DNA from: Ricordea florida
Taxonomy: Eukaryota > Cnidaria > Anthozoa > Corallimorpharia > Ricordeidae
Length of the DNA: 64,000 nt
NCBI GenBank assembly: GCA_949710005.1
Contig: OX453285.1
Span: 1,964,797-2,028,796 of the forward strand
Direction of reading: 5' to 3'
Part shown: positions 32,601 to 41,356 of the stretch, one piece after another
How the letters are laid out: the number at the start of each line of letters is the position of its first letter
How positions within the stretch are numbered: position 1 is the stretch's first letter
Made by a program: the position numbers and the translations under genes
The notes under the pieces: model-generated
Seen by the model: only the letters and a program-made list of their open reading frames with translations
What the model was told of the DNA's origin: nothing
Database searches by the model: none

Positions 32601-34777
32601 TCACTATGTAAAGATATGAGTAAAGGACCAAAAGAGAAATGCGTGAACCCACCCTGTGTTGGTCATGTGTGGCATTGTGCACACAGTGACTGTGGTCAAA
32701 TTGTTGGAATTCTTTCACAAAAAAGGGTGCGGCACAAACAAAAAGTGGGTGTGGCACTGATATAAACATTTGCGCCCATTCCACAGTTCAGTGATTTTAG
32801 TAACATACACACTGTACCCAGTGACTAGTAAATGAGACAATGAAAGTGGACAGTGAAAGTAAACTCCAATTGTGTAGGATGTAACTGCAGTTTCAAAGAT
32901 TTTAACTGAACTAATCTTGAGTGAGTAAGCAAGTTCAAGGGACATCAGGTGGTGACATGCATTTAATGTGATATTGAAATAATAAATCAAGATGTCTGTT
33001 TGTAGTACATTTACAAATTATTTTCTGTTTTACAATTTCAGACTCTGTCAGAATCCTACACAATTGGTACACTTGGTGAGTACTACAGTTTAATAATAAT
33101 AATGACAATCTTGTATCCTTTTTTTGGCTACTGCATATGAAATAATGCACGAGCCAATATGTCAAAGAGTGATTGAGTGAGTGAAGGAGCCAATCACAAT
33201 GCGTAATACAATTCACTTTTATACTGATTTATTTTTAAACTCAGAAGAGAATATGTAAAAGTAATGAAATAGGGTGAAGGCGATAGGTATGGCAAAAAGG
33301 TCCAAACAAACTTAATAAATGCAGTAGCCACATGCATGCAATGCTTGCCTATGTTTACTCTTTGTTACAGAAGTTTGCATCTGGTTCCTTTTAACATTAT
33401 ATGGTGATCTTTGTACCTCTACACTGTACATGTACATATTGGCTGATGTTTGTCCTTTTTTAATGACCCTGTCATTTTCTTCTCGCAGTAACATTCTTTG
33501 ACCAAGTACTTGTGTTGGAAGCATTCGCACTGACTGTGGCCACAACTATTGCCCTGACAACGTACACTCTTCAAAGCAAGAAGGATTACAGTTCATGGGG
33601 AGCTGGGTAAGACAACTATATTAAGTTCAAATGATTAATTCTCCTTTACAGTCTGTGTTTCCGTAAACATGACAGAGTGGATATTTCTATCTTACGTCAG
33701 GATAGTTGCTTAGTTGAAGGTTGCACACTCAAAGCAGTAATGTTTTTCAAGGCTAATGCAATTTGGCTCAGAAAAAAAGAAAAACATGCTACTCCCAGGT
33801 AAATCCACTGATTACGTTTGATCAGAAACACTGAAGCAAAAACTGTGATTGTTCAGAATTGTTGTTGGGTTTAAACATCTGATTGATAAACAACTACAAA
33901 ACACCTCTAATGCTAACTGCAAATACCAATAGATGGCTCTAGTTTCAGTCTTAAAGTTCAGTAGAACAATGCATATTCCACTCATAAACAGAGCCACTGG
34001 TTTCCTAATTTTGCAGATTGTTCAGCTTGTTATGGATCCTTATTTTGGCTGGGTTCCTCCAGGTACGTTACAAGAATTTACCAGGTTATTTTATACATTA
34101 CAACTACTCCAACCAAGGACACCGAAATAAATTTTCTTACAAATTTTGAATGTCTCTTTTTGATGCTGTACAAAAGATTTGTGGTGAGTTTGTACCAACT
34201 TAGATAATTCTTTTCCAATCTTGATATATTTTGTACAGTTACAGTGCAAATTCTATACATTTTAAGCAAAATTTATGACATTTGTATAGATACTTGTGAT
34301 TGGATAATTTGTAAGAAAATTTGTTTCGGTGGGCTTGGTTTGAGTGATTACACTGTAAAATGAAGAACTAGAAATTACAGAGTAACAGTATGCTTTAGTG
34401 CTCAATACAGAGTAACATGCAAAGGAAATTAACCAACTAAACAGGCTGATGGGTGGCAGAAAAATATACTTATTGGGTTTGTGTATGTATGTTCACTATC
34501 ATTCATTCTGCCATCTGTTTTATTATTGATTGGCAAACAGTTATGAACAATAGCATTTGTTCTCTTTCAGTTCTTTTTCCACAGTGACACCTTTGAGCTG
34601 GTGTACGCCATTCTTGGAGCCCTGCTGTTCTCTGCATTCATTGTGTTTGACACTCACATGCTGATGCACAAGCTCTCCCCTGAAGAGTACATTTTGGCCT
34701 CCATTAATCTATACCTTGACATGATCAATCTTTTCATTGAGATTCTAAGAATTCTTGATGCCATGAAGAAGCATTGA
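23625..34777 (+). CDS. TMBIM4: Transmembrane BAX inhibitor motif protein 4 (Lifeguard 4)
   Basis: Seven coding exons with GT-AG borders: 23625-23748, 24409-24517, 25136-25241, 33042-33075, 33489-33606, 34017-34062 and 34571-34777. They total 744 nt and encode 247 aa (human 238). The family signature runs throughout: [12 protein letters not shown] before the first membrane span, [52 protein letters not shown], and the C-terminal block [18 protein letters not shown] then LYLDMINLF with its conserved acidic residues. Several hydrophobic spans fit the six to seven transmembrane helices of the family, which acts in Golgi/ER membranes in calcium handling and inhibition of apoptosis. The ATG at 23625 has a good context (AAGATGG); two upstream in-frame ATGs exist. 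Intron 3 is 7.8 kb because of a BEL/Pao insertion in the same orientation. A possible poly(A) signal AATAAA is at 35590-35595. Confidence 0.95.
24695..25044. mobile_element. MITE with 15-bp ends, carrying a nested MITE
   Basis: AAGGGTGTGTTCCTT at 24695-24709 is perfectly inverted at 25030-25044. Internal words GATCTGAG and 'atccag(a/c)tc' are also symmetrical. The M1 MITE at 24797-24940 has inserted inside it. It lies in TMBIM4 intron 2. Confidence 0.75.
24797..24940. mobile_element. MITE family M1, copy 2 (nested)
   Basis: Ends GATTTCTGCACAGGTCCCT and AGGGACCTGTGCAGAAATC, with inner ATTATGCATGCTGTAG and CTGCATGCATAAT arms. It is younger than the element that contains it. Confidence 0.85.
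25290..25570 (-). repeat. Probable SINE-like repeat
   Basis: The stretch with 'ccatgaatagggcttgcacttcaaacctcctactcagaggtcc' reads on the minus strand like a degraded tRNA-type head with a B-box-like 'ggtttgaagtgca'. The rest is non-coding body. The boundaries and class are uncertain. Confidence 0.3.
25588..25785 (+). repeat. BEL/Pao 5' LTR
   Basis: 198 bp, TGTT..AACA. It holds an AATAAA at 25713-25718 and acts as the element's promoter by family analogy. Confidence 0.95.
25790..25800 (+). promoter_or_regulatory. Primer binding site, initiator-Met tRNA-like
   Basis: TGGTAGCAGAG lies 4 bp after the 5' LTR. It is complementary to the 3' end (CUCUGCUACCA) of animal initiator methionine tRNA for 11 bases; the match stops after that. 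Confidence 0.6.
25893..31769 (+). CDS. BEL/Pao gag-pol polyprotein, intact
   Basis: One open frame of 1958 codons from the ATG at 25893 (the frame is open slightly upstream but without ATG). In order: an N-terminal gag part with coiled-coil character; a DUF1759-type gag region (about residues 340-490, [18 protein letters not shown]); Cys/His knuckles (about 549-620); an A17-type aspartic peptidase with [12 protein letters not shown] (about 689), where the usual D-S/T-G is D-D-T-S; a reverse transcriptase with YMDD (about 1101); an RNase H with IFVDAS (about 1278) and WSDS; an integrase HHCC zinc-binding part (about 1595-1640); a catalytic core with Asp1668, Asp1732 and Glu1781; and a DUF5641-like C-terminus with WRRVQELV and KVGDVVIV. 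There are no frameshifts or stops. It encodes no envelope protein. Confidence 0.96.
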   Translation: MEKLKCEKAKAKGAYTRTRTRLLMLMEGGLSPKVKVMEALDFVSVAFETVVEACVRLESHYEIAGDLDKLRAVSLEVEAVEENFNEIEELVRGYLNSSSSQCGVLNSSKSAAAEELMIKEQTDRIKEEISRRELELSQVAQDLEKTYEECQKKLSERIRRGKLQVERGQKNGARNLMEGLKGQVSDTQVLGQSTRETGTAPEFQMTAEAPIPGGPCISSTSKLHMSTSTPVNSMAALSSPVSGVAYSFTPFVPEGSVPQMSTVVYPPQSQHHPINPLANSGQTIPVGSSALPPPASYNSNVMASGTPSVVPCMSSGNQSQSTPEPSQPSYPYHDKINVDSAALKRVSIPKFSGNKKQYGAWKAVFYSCVDRARATPEYKLLRLRECLQGEALKVIEHLGHSATAYEVAKSRLDRKYGGKRRALTLRLEELDAFKQIREGNEKDLERFAELLEALVVNLTDANQEAELGSGSLYISLQRKFNKSLLAKYKQWIFDSGESESVTALREFVDRESEFMTIASETIVGAIKDGPKRERTFLAEDRSSKRKPVRKCKVCKGPHSLWNCEGFKRLAVSNRWNIAKEHKLCFRCLSDGHRGDTCLWNKVCGINGCQSRHHRMLHEDHVARVETQAEVGVESSSASTSSCTREGEISERTHSTTTGEEPILSTRFMALRTIPVYLSNGKRRVKVNALLDDTSSKSYLNSDVAAELELEGSPHELTVKVLNDKQERFQTTLVEFRITSLSGELSKEVSAYTAERVTGNMEVVDWRKYRTKWGHLKDIKFPQVGPRTMVDLLIGVDHADLLYSLKDVKGLPGEPIARLTPLGWTCIGNPEVNSERTQTNFTFFLNDSDRLNSLVRRYWDIEEPICIENCIVNPDEKFAKDTVANSLTYDNGRYAIGMPWKRNKSSLPNNYSMALHRLQNTEKKLQRSPELAEVYTKILQTYEKEGYIHKVPRKGREPDQLWYLPHFPVLRPDKSTTKTRIVFDASAKFNGMSLNDVVLQGPKLQNDLFTVLLRLRRDPVALMCDIKEMYLQIKLKRDDQPYHRFLWRSLETNREPDIFEFDRLVFGVNSSPFQAQFVTQEHARRYQSEFPLAAETILKSTYMDDSMDSVPDIKTAIELYSQLSQLWKSAGMHARKWLSNEPEVLQSIPSSDCATEVDLDRGELPPVKTLGVLWCPMEDVFKFQVNQPTEKHSQTKRNFLSKIATLFDPLGLLSPYIVRAKVLLQDMWASGVDWDEPVGENLSARATQWFSELSALPRIQIPRCLRTSTPVEHMAIHIFVDASEEAYGAACYVRHLYKDGTVSCRLIASRSHVAPLQAISIPRLELMAAVTGLRLGEMVGQVLVIEKHEWVFWSDSMDVLYWICGQSRKYKPFVSNRVGEIQTLTNPEQWRHVPTKLNPADLLTRGLSISTLAEEKQWWNGPSFLKQPPSEWPETKIEMKAGFNSEIRKSYQAREQVGEKTFLSSVGEDRLEPRRYSSWSRLTRVAARVDRFLENCRLPAAFRREGTIQPDEVASSGMRFIRQAQQKVFKDEIRAVKTKKELPNGSRLQPLRPVLSEDGVLRCDGRLRYAEYLPWETRYPIILPRSHWVTTLIIKQAHEQSEHGGINQVLAQLSVQYWIISAREAIKQWERECMQCRRRKAKPAKQIMAPLPELRTQKSLRAFSQTSLDFGGPFITKQGRGKVRQKRYLCLFTCLATRAVHLEVAFSLDTDSFLNAFFRMASRRGLPEIVVCDNGTNFVGGSKELKALETLDEKKIQDGTATHGVQWRFNPPLAPHFSGVHEVMIKCAKKAIYAILNSADISDEELLSAVVGAEGLLNSRPITYQSADPTDLTPLTPNHFLHGQLGGRFAPKVIDEVAFNPRRRWRRVQELVRHFWHRWLREWLPSLSGRKKWRCEQSDLKVGDVVIVMSTDNPRGRWPLGRIVKVFPGKDDKVRVVDVQVGTSILRRPIVKLCPLECS
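31846..31859 (+). promoter_or_regulatory. Polypurine tract of the BEL/Pao element
   Basis: AAAGAAGGGGAGGA abuts the 3' LTR directly. This is the expected position for the plus-strand primer in reverse transcription. Confidence 0.85.
31860..32057 (+). repeat. BEL/Pao 3' LTR
   Basis: 198 bp, no difference from the 5' LTR seen by eye. It is followed by the CACAA target duplicate at 32058-32062. Confidence 0.95.
32063..33041. other. TMBIM4 intron 3, downstream part
   Basis: No exon or named repeat was recognised between the BEL/Pao 3' LTR and TMBIM4 exon 4. Confidence 0.5.
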
Positions 34778-35589
34778 GGAGTTATCAGTTTCTTTGATTA
34801 CATTTTTGGGGGCTGGTATAGGCCTCGTCTTCGTTTTTTCCGCGTGTAAAAGTCAACATTTCCCCTTTTTATAATAGGGCTTTCAATGAGACCCAGTTCC
34901 TGTTAGAGAGATTCAGCAGGTGTAGCTTTAAAATTGATGGTCTGATTCAACTAACACTGGCCAGTCATTTAAGTAGAAGAGAAGAATTGGGAAGACTGAT
35001 GCTGTAGTCTATGGAATGGTAATGATTTCGTTTTAGACCCCAATCAAGACATGTGCATATCATGGCAAGCCTGACTGCCTCAGACAAGTATAGGTACTAA
35101 AAGAGAGTCATCACCTACATATGTATTCTAATCATTGAAAGCCCTGATATAAATCAATGTTCGGTCTTCCCAAGCACACAATTTTGAATTTAACTGAATC
35201 TCCAGTTGAAGAGAGTCTACAGTAGTTTGAGTACAGTACAGCTGCACCTTGGAGGAAATTTTGTGTTTGTCTTGATGAGTCTGGTTACAATAATTTTATA
35301 ATGGTGAAAATCGATAACAACATTAGGTGTCCAGTTGAGAAGTGTCTGTTGTAAAGGAAGTTCACTTACAGTAATGTGACTGGAATATAGCAGCTGTGTT
35401 AATGGTAAAGACAGTTTAGTAACAGTAAAATAACTGAACTATAGCAATTGAGGGTCCAGTGACAGATGTCCATGTTAGAGAGGAATCTGTCTTAAAGAGA
35501 GTTCATTTATAAAATGGTTAAGTGATTGATTGAAATAGAGCAGCAGTTATTAGGTGTTTTGTCCTCATGTATTTATATAAGCTTGAACA

Positions 35590-35595
35590 AATAAA
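35590..35595 (+). promoter_or_regulatory. Possible poly(A) signal of TMBIM4
   Basis: AATAAA about 0.8 kb after the stop codon. It is the first canonical signal noticed on this strand, which would give a long 3' UTR (34778 to about 35615). Confidence 0.4.
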
Positions 35596-35689
35596 CTAGC
35601 TGATTCTGGGAGGATTGACTGTACTCATTAGCCTAAAACAGGAAACTAACTTCTACAGCACTGTGAGCATTTCTTGAAATGCTACTTAA

Positions 35690-36180
35690 CAATAACATGC
35701 TGCACTGTTTGTTGTACTATACAGTGTAATACAGTGTATAAAAAATGGTCAGACTGCATTTTTGATCCACAGATGTTTAAGGTAGAACCACACTGTACAG
35801 TGAAACAACCGTACCACTGTAAAGTACTGTTCTGTAGTTTTCCAAAGAATGGTCACACTGCATGGTTTGATCCACAGATGAAAAACTTAGAACCACACTG
35901 TACAGAAAAACAAACAGTACCACAGTACAGTACTGTTCAGTAGCTTTCCAAAGAATGGCCACACTGCATGGTTTGATACACAGATGAAAAAGATAGAACC
36001 ACACTGTATAGTAAAACAAACAGTACCACAGTACAGTACTGTTCAGTAGCTTTTCAAAGAATTGTCACACTGCATGGTTTGATCCACAGATGAAAAAGAT
36101 AGAACCACACTGTATAGTAAAACAAACAGTACCACAGTACAGTACTGTTCAGTAGCTTTTCAAAGAATTGTCACACCGCA
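35690..36180 (-). repeat. 106-bp dispersed repeat, block D, reverse orientation
   Basis: About 4.5 tandem units reading as the reverse complement of the other blocks. AGTAGCTTT recurs at about 35940, 36044 and 36151 (spacing 104-107 bp). The last units are nearly identical. It lies between the 3' ends of TMBIM4 and PNPLA8. Confidence 0.9.
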
Positions 36181-36214
36181 AGAGCTATAAGAAGTTGGAG
36201 CAGTGATACTTAAA

Positions 36215-36220
36215 TTTATT
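36215..36220 (-). promoter_or_regulatory. Possible poly(A) signal of PNPLA8
   Basis: AATAAA on the minus strand, about 230 bp after the PNPLA8 stop codon. Confidence 0.4.
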
Positions 36221-36447
36221 GATTTTCAAAAATAATGTTCTTCTAAAACCAAGAAAGAGTTCATGTTAACGCTGTTTCTTGTATTTCTTTCCTCGTAACC
36301 AATACAAACAGCAAAAGCAAAATAAAATTAAAAATGAAATATAAGATAAAACCTTGGCTTTGCAACTTGTACATGCCTATTTGGATATCTGTACCTCAAT
36401 AATACTGTCTCATGCCCAATGTCTCCAGAGCCAAGCACATGCCTGGC

Positions 36448-39400
36448 TCATGTTGTCCTATACCACATGCTAAACTTCTCTCTAAGGAAGTCTTCGTATG
36501 ATTTGTTTTGCTTTAAAACCTGTGCGCATTGCTTCAATTCATTGTCAACTTTTTGCAAGTGTCTTCTGGCATCAAACTGAATTTGTTCCAACATCTCAAC
36601 TCTCCCCTCATCCATGGGTATATCGGCAGACATTTTGGGGTTCCACCGAAAGTACACCGACTTCGGTAGAACATCATGAAGTACAATATCAACAGCTGCA
36701 AGACAGGTTACAAAATGGAGCATTTTCATCCATTAACTCCTGAGATCTGAGTAGCAATTCTCTTTAGCAAGTGTCAAGCACTTCTCCATGTGTTAATTTG
36801 GAGAATTTGTTGAAACAATTCATCCTCCTTGAGCTGATTATTTTCTCAGTTCTCAATCTGTTTGTTTAAAAATGTTTTCAAAATGCAAGGAGAACATTAC
36901 ATATCACTTTTTTGGGAGTAAAAAGGTTAAACTGTCCACTCTTACGACAGGAGTATTAACCCTTCACGTCCCAGTAGTGACCAGTATCCAATTTCTCATT
37001 ACAATATTCACTGTTCATCAACCATTCATGTTATGAGAATCACGAAAATGATATTTAAATTCTCCTCACTGGCACCATAAATAATTTATATGAGAACAGT
37101 TAGGAGAAAATGAATATTGACATTGAGGCTAATTCTCTTTTATGGTGACTGTCATACTCTTCCTTGAAAAGAGCTTACAGAATTTTGTGCTGCGTGGATA
37201 AATTCAATATACATCAGTTGGGTGCACAGGGCATTTTTAATGAAAACTATTTAAATAGGGAGACTTCTCTCCCAATTGTTCATTTTAAGTATTATGTACA
37301 ACAGGTTATACTGAAGGTTATTGACAGAGCTCACAACACACTCAGTTTGAAAATATGCAAAAACTGCAGGGCTCACAACTAAAAAGGGATATGATGTTGA
37401 AAAGGTTACCCAAGGCACCACACAATGCGTCACACAATGTGTCACACAAGATGGGATGCATTCTCCTACCTTCAGTATCAGTAGCACTGGCTACCACCTT
37501 CAGAAGTTTCTCGCGCAAGCTGCTGAAGTCCACAGTACTTGGACCAGATCGGCCTTTGTATCTCCCTGTGCCCAGTGACACTATGCACTGGAATGGAATA
37601 TCAGGCCATAAACGCCTTGCCTCGTGAATCGCAACAGCACATGGATTATTTGTAAGAAGACCGCCATCCTTGGGTGGGAAATAGATAGGATTAGCAATTC
37701 TGTAACAACAGAATAATGTGTGACAATCTTGAATGTCTGATTAGCAATCTCTATGAGTGTTTATGGAGGGAGTGAGCGGAGGAGAAGAAAAGAGAGCTGA
37801 CACTTTCCCAATAGCAGAAAAAAAGGCACAAAACAGCAGTTTTTCCTTAAAAATTCTGGGCAAAATTTAAACAACAAATGCTACATGTATGCTCTTCCAC
37901 AGTTATGAAAAATGATAGTGTCCCCAATTAATGCTTAAGTGTCCCCATTTAGTGCTTTTTGCACAAAATGATTAGACACTAAAACAGGGTTTTCAATAAG
38001 AATTGTAGCAGCAGGAGAATTGTGTAAAGTAACGGGAGAATATTCTGAAAGCGCTCCATGTCTGAATTTTAAACTAGCTCGGGCCATCTAAATTTGACCG
38101 GAGAATTCTTTATCGTAGCCGAAGAATTCTTCGAGTAGCCAGAGAATTCTCCAATCTCCGATGCCTAATGAACACCTTGTTAAAATAAAGGACATGTACA
38201 TGTATGCATGTATGTATAAAGAAAATTCAAGAAGCAAAGTCCCAAGGTCCTAGTAAAAGAGGAAATTAATATTTATATTCAATGCTAACATAGAAGTGGC
38301 TGTTATGCTTGTTTAATGTTGTTAACCAGAGAAGAGTGACATTTTACATCAAATAATAATAATAATATACTCTATTTATATTGCACATATTCTATATAAA
38401 TAATCATATGCGCATTACAATAGACCATGACACCGGGAACACGCCCTACTCTTTTCGAACAGTGCCATGGGTTTTTTTTACGTCCCACATTACAGACAGA
38501 GTTGTGAGATGGGGCCTATGGTTTTTCGTCCTTATCCGAGAAGTCTAGAAAGTCTAACCATTTGCAGATGTCATTACAAAGGCAGCACTTTCTACTCAAT
38601 TATTTTAAGACCATGAGTGTTCGTCCGGCCAGGGTTTTGAACTCGCGACCTCCCGCACGGTAGTCCAGTGCTCTATCAACTGAGCTAACTGGTTGGCGGC
38701 TAATGAACTGACTGTGGAATTAAAGAAAGATAGCTTGTGAGACAGCACCAAAATTTGAAGTTGCCAAAGAAAAACAGAGCATTTTCTCCTTGGTGTTCTG
38801 CTACTAACATTGCTTTTTACATCACAAAACAGAGAGGTGAACACAAAATTAATTGCCTCAAACCTATCACTTCTAAGATTAGGGTAGTAATTCTCTTCAG
38901 TGAGTGCAGCACATTTTCCTACATTGCAGTAACGACAATATCGCTACAGATTGATCAAATGCTTCAGCTGATAAGTTTGTAAATTTTCATTAACTGTTGC
39001 TTGACAATATTTTTCTGTTGTAAAGAGAAGTTGTATATAAATCAATTCCGATGGCTGGAAAGTTTTATACCTGATGAATGTCATTGCCCAGTTTACACTC
39101 TTCAAAGAAGCCAGGAGCAGCGGTTGATGCTCTGAGAGCTTCCCACAGACGATACTTACAGCTATGAGGGAATTTGGAGACGGACCCATAGGGAAGGGTG
39201 TAGTTACTGAACACGTACGGCATCAAGATGGAGTGATTGACTACTGTTGATACAGCTGCAACCTGCACTGACAAAATACAAAAACATGTACAAAAGATTT
39301 GACCTTTGTAGTATAAAATCCATTTTCAATAAATAATTATAATAATAATAATAATCTTTTTCTATTGCCATTTTCATGTATTCGTATCACCACAATCTTT

Positions 39401-40969
39401 TGCCAGTTACTTTTCAACGTTTTTTCATGACTGGTGGTCAATTTCATCAGTACAATACTCAAACTGCTTTTCAGTATAGATCACATTTCTGTAGAACTAA
39501 TATTAAAAAATTCAGTATCCTTTATCAGGGACCTAAAGTCTGGAATTCTCTACACATCACAATATGTACTGTAGCTCACCTTCTATATCTGTTTTTTAAA
39601 CAAATCTGAAAAACTATCTCATTGAAAGACAATTTCCTTCTTACGTTTTAGAATGCACAATGCCTGCTCACCCTGTATTTACATCTTGCACTTCATCATT
39701 AAATTTTTAGCCCAGGGAAGCCTACTTGCATAAGCTTTCAGCTTCTTTAAGCTTTCTTGTCACTTTTCCAATAATTATTATTTGTGACTAGATAATGATT
39801 CACAATGTACATGTATGGGTGACTAAAATAAAAACAAAAATAATAATAATAATAATAATAATAGTAATAATAATAATAATAATAATAATGAACTTTATTT
39901 GAGTGTCAACTCTATCTAGCACTGACTTACTAATTGCAGACACTGTAATGCACAAATGAAATCAAATCAAATCAAATGTTGGTTTTTGTGAAGAGGGAAA
40001 AACTGGAGTACACAGAGAAAAATCTCTTGGAGCAGAGTAGTGAACCAACAAACTCAGCCCACATATATTATGATGCTGGGGCCGGGAATCGAACTCACGC
40101 CACATTGGTGGAAGGCAAGCTCTCTCACCACTGCACCAACCCTGCTCTCTCACCACTGCACCAACCCTGCTCCCCAACACTGCACCAACCCTGCTCTCCA
40201 ACACTGCACCAACCCTGCTCCCCAGCACTGCACCAACCCTGCTCCCCAACACTGCACCAACCCTGCTCCCCAACACTGCACCAACCCTGATCCCAGTAAT
40301 ATTATTATAAAAAAAAAACTAAATTCAATTTTATACAAAGACGTGGAATACCTTTGGAATACTGGTATCTTTTGAAGTGTCTATGAGTCTGGTGTCTCCA
40401 CTTTCTTCTCTGTAACCAAGAAATCGACCACAAATTAATGTAACTTACTGTAGATGGTGTAATTATTGTAGTTAAAGGGTACCGACAAGGCACAAAATCA
40501 GACAGCTGGAATTGGCCAAGTTACTGTAGTTTGTGTTGATGGACCAACATACAATCAAAATCAGACCATGTTGAGACATTCATAAAATAAAATGAGATCA
40601 CATTGGGATGTCAGGCCATCTTGACCTAACAAGCGTGAACAATAAGGCTCTAATGTGAAAGAGCAAGGACATTTCTAGTGGGTACATCTGGGGAAATCCA
40701 AAGAGGGCAAGATGGTTTGAAAAGTGAAAGTTGGGATTGTTTTTACCATATCCCAGCATAAAATGAAATATTTACCAACAACCATCTCCAACAATAATTT
40801 TTGGTGTTTCAATACAACAATGAAAAGCAGGAAATTGCTAATTTTATACCAAAAAATTACAATCAAAGTGCACCTTTTATTTCAACTGCATTTCTAAGGC
40901 ACAGCATGAACTTCACAGGAAATAAATACCAGATTGCTATTAACCCTTTCACTCCCAAGGGGTCTCCAT

Positions 40970-41014
<45 letters not shown>

Positions 41015-41083
41015 AGTCACTCTTGGGAGTGAAAGGGTTAAGGGAGATAGTTTTTAACCCTTTCACTCCCAAGGGGTCTCCAT

Positions 41084-41128
<45 letters not shown>

Positions 41129-41197
41129 AGTCACTCTTGGGAGTGAAAGGGTTAAGGGAGATAGTTTTTAACCCTTTCACTCCCAAGGGGTCTCCAT

Positions 41198-41242
<45 letters not shown>

Positions 41243-41311
41243 AGTCACTCTTGGGAGTGAAAGGGTTAAGGGAGATAGTTTTTAACCCTTTCACTCCCAA
41301 GGGGTCTCCAT

Positions 41312-41356
<45 letters not shown>

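Noticed and set aside
39962-40375. Repetitive frames on both strands (LGSRVGAV and CTNPAPQH types)
   Set aside because: They translate the 24-bp minisatellite in the SINE head.
40863-41300. 145-residue minus frame with threefold repeated protein
   Set aside because: It is the translation of the 114-bp foldback array; no gene signals and the same DNA folds as hairpins.
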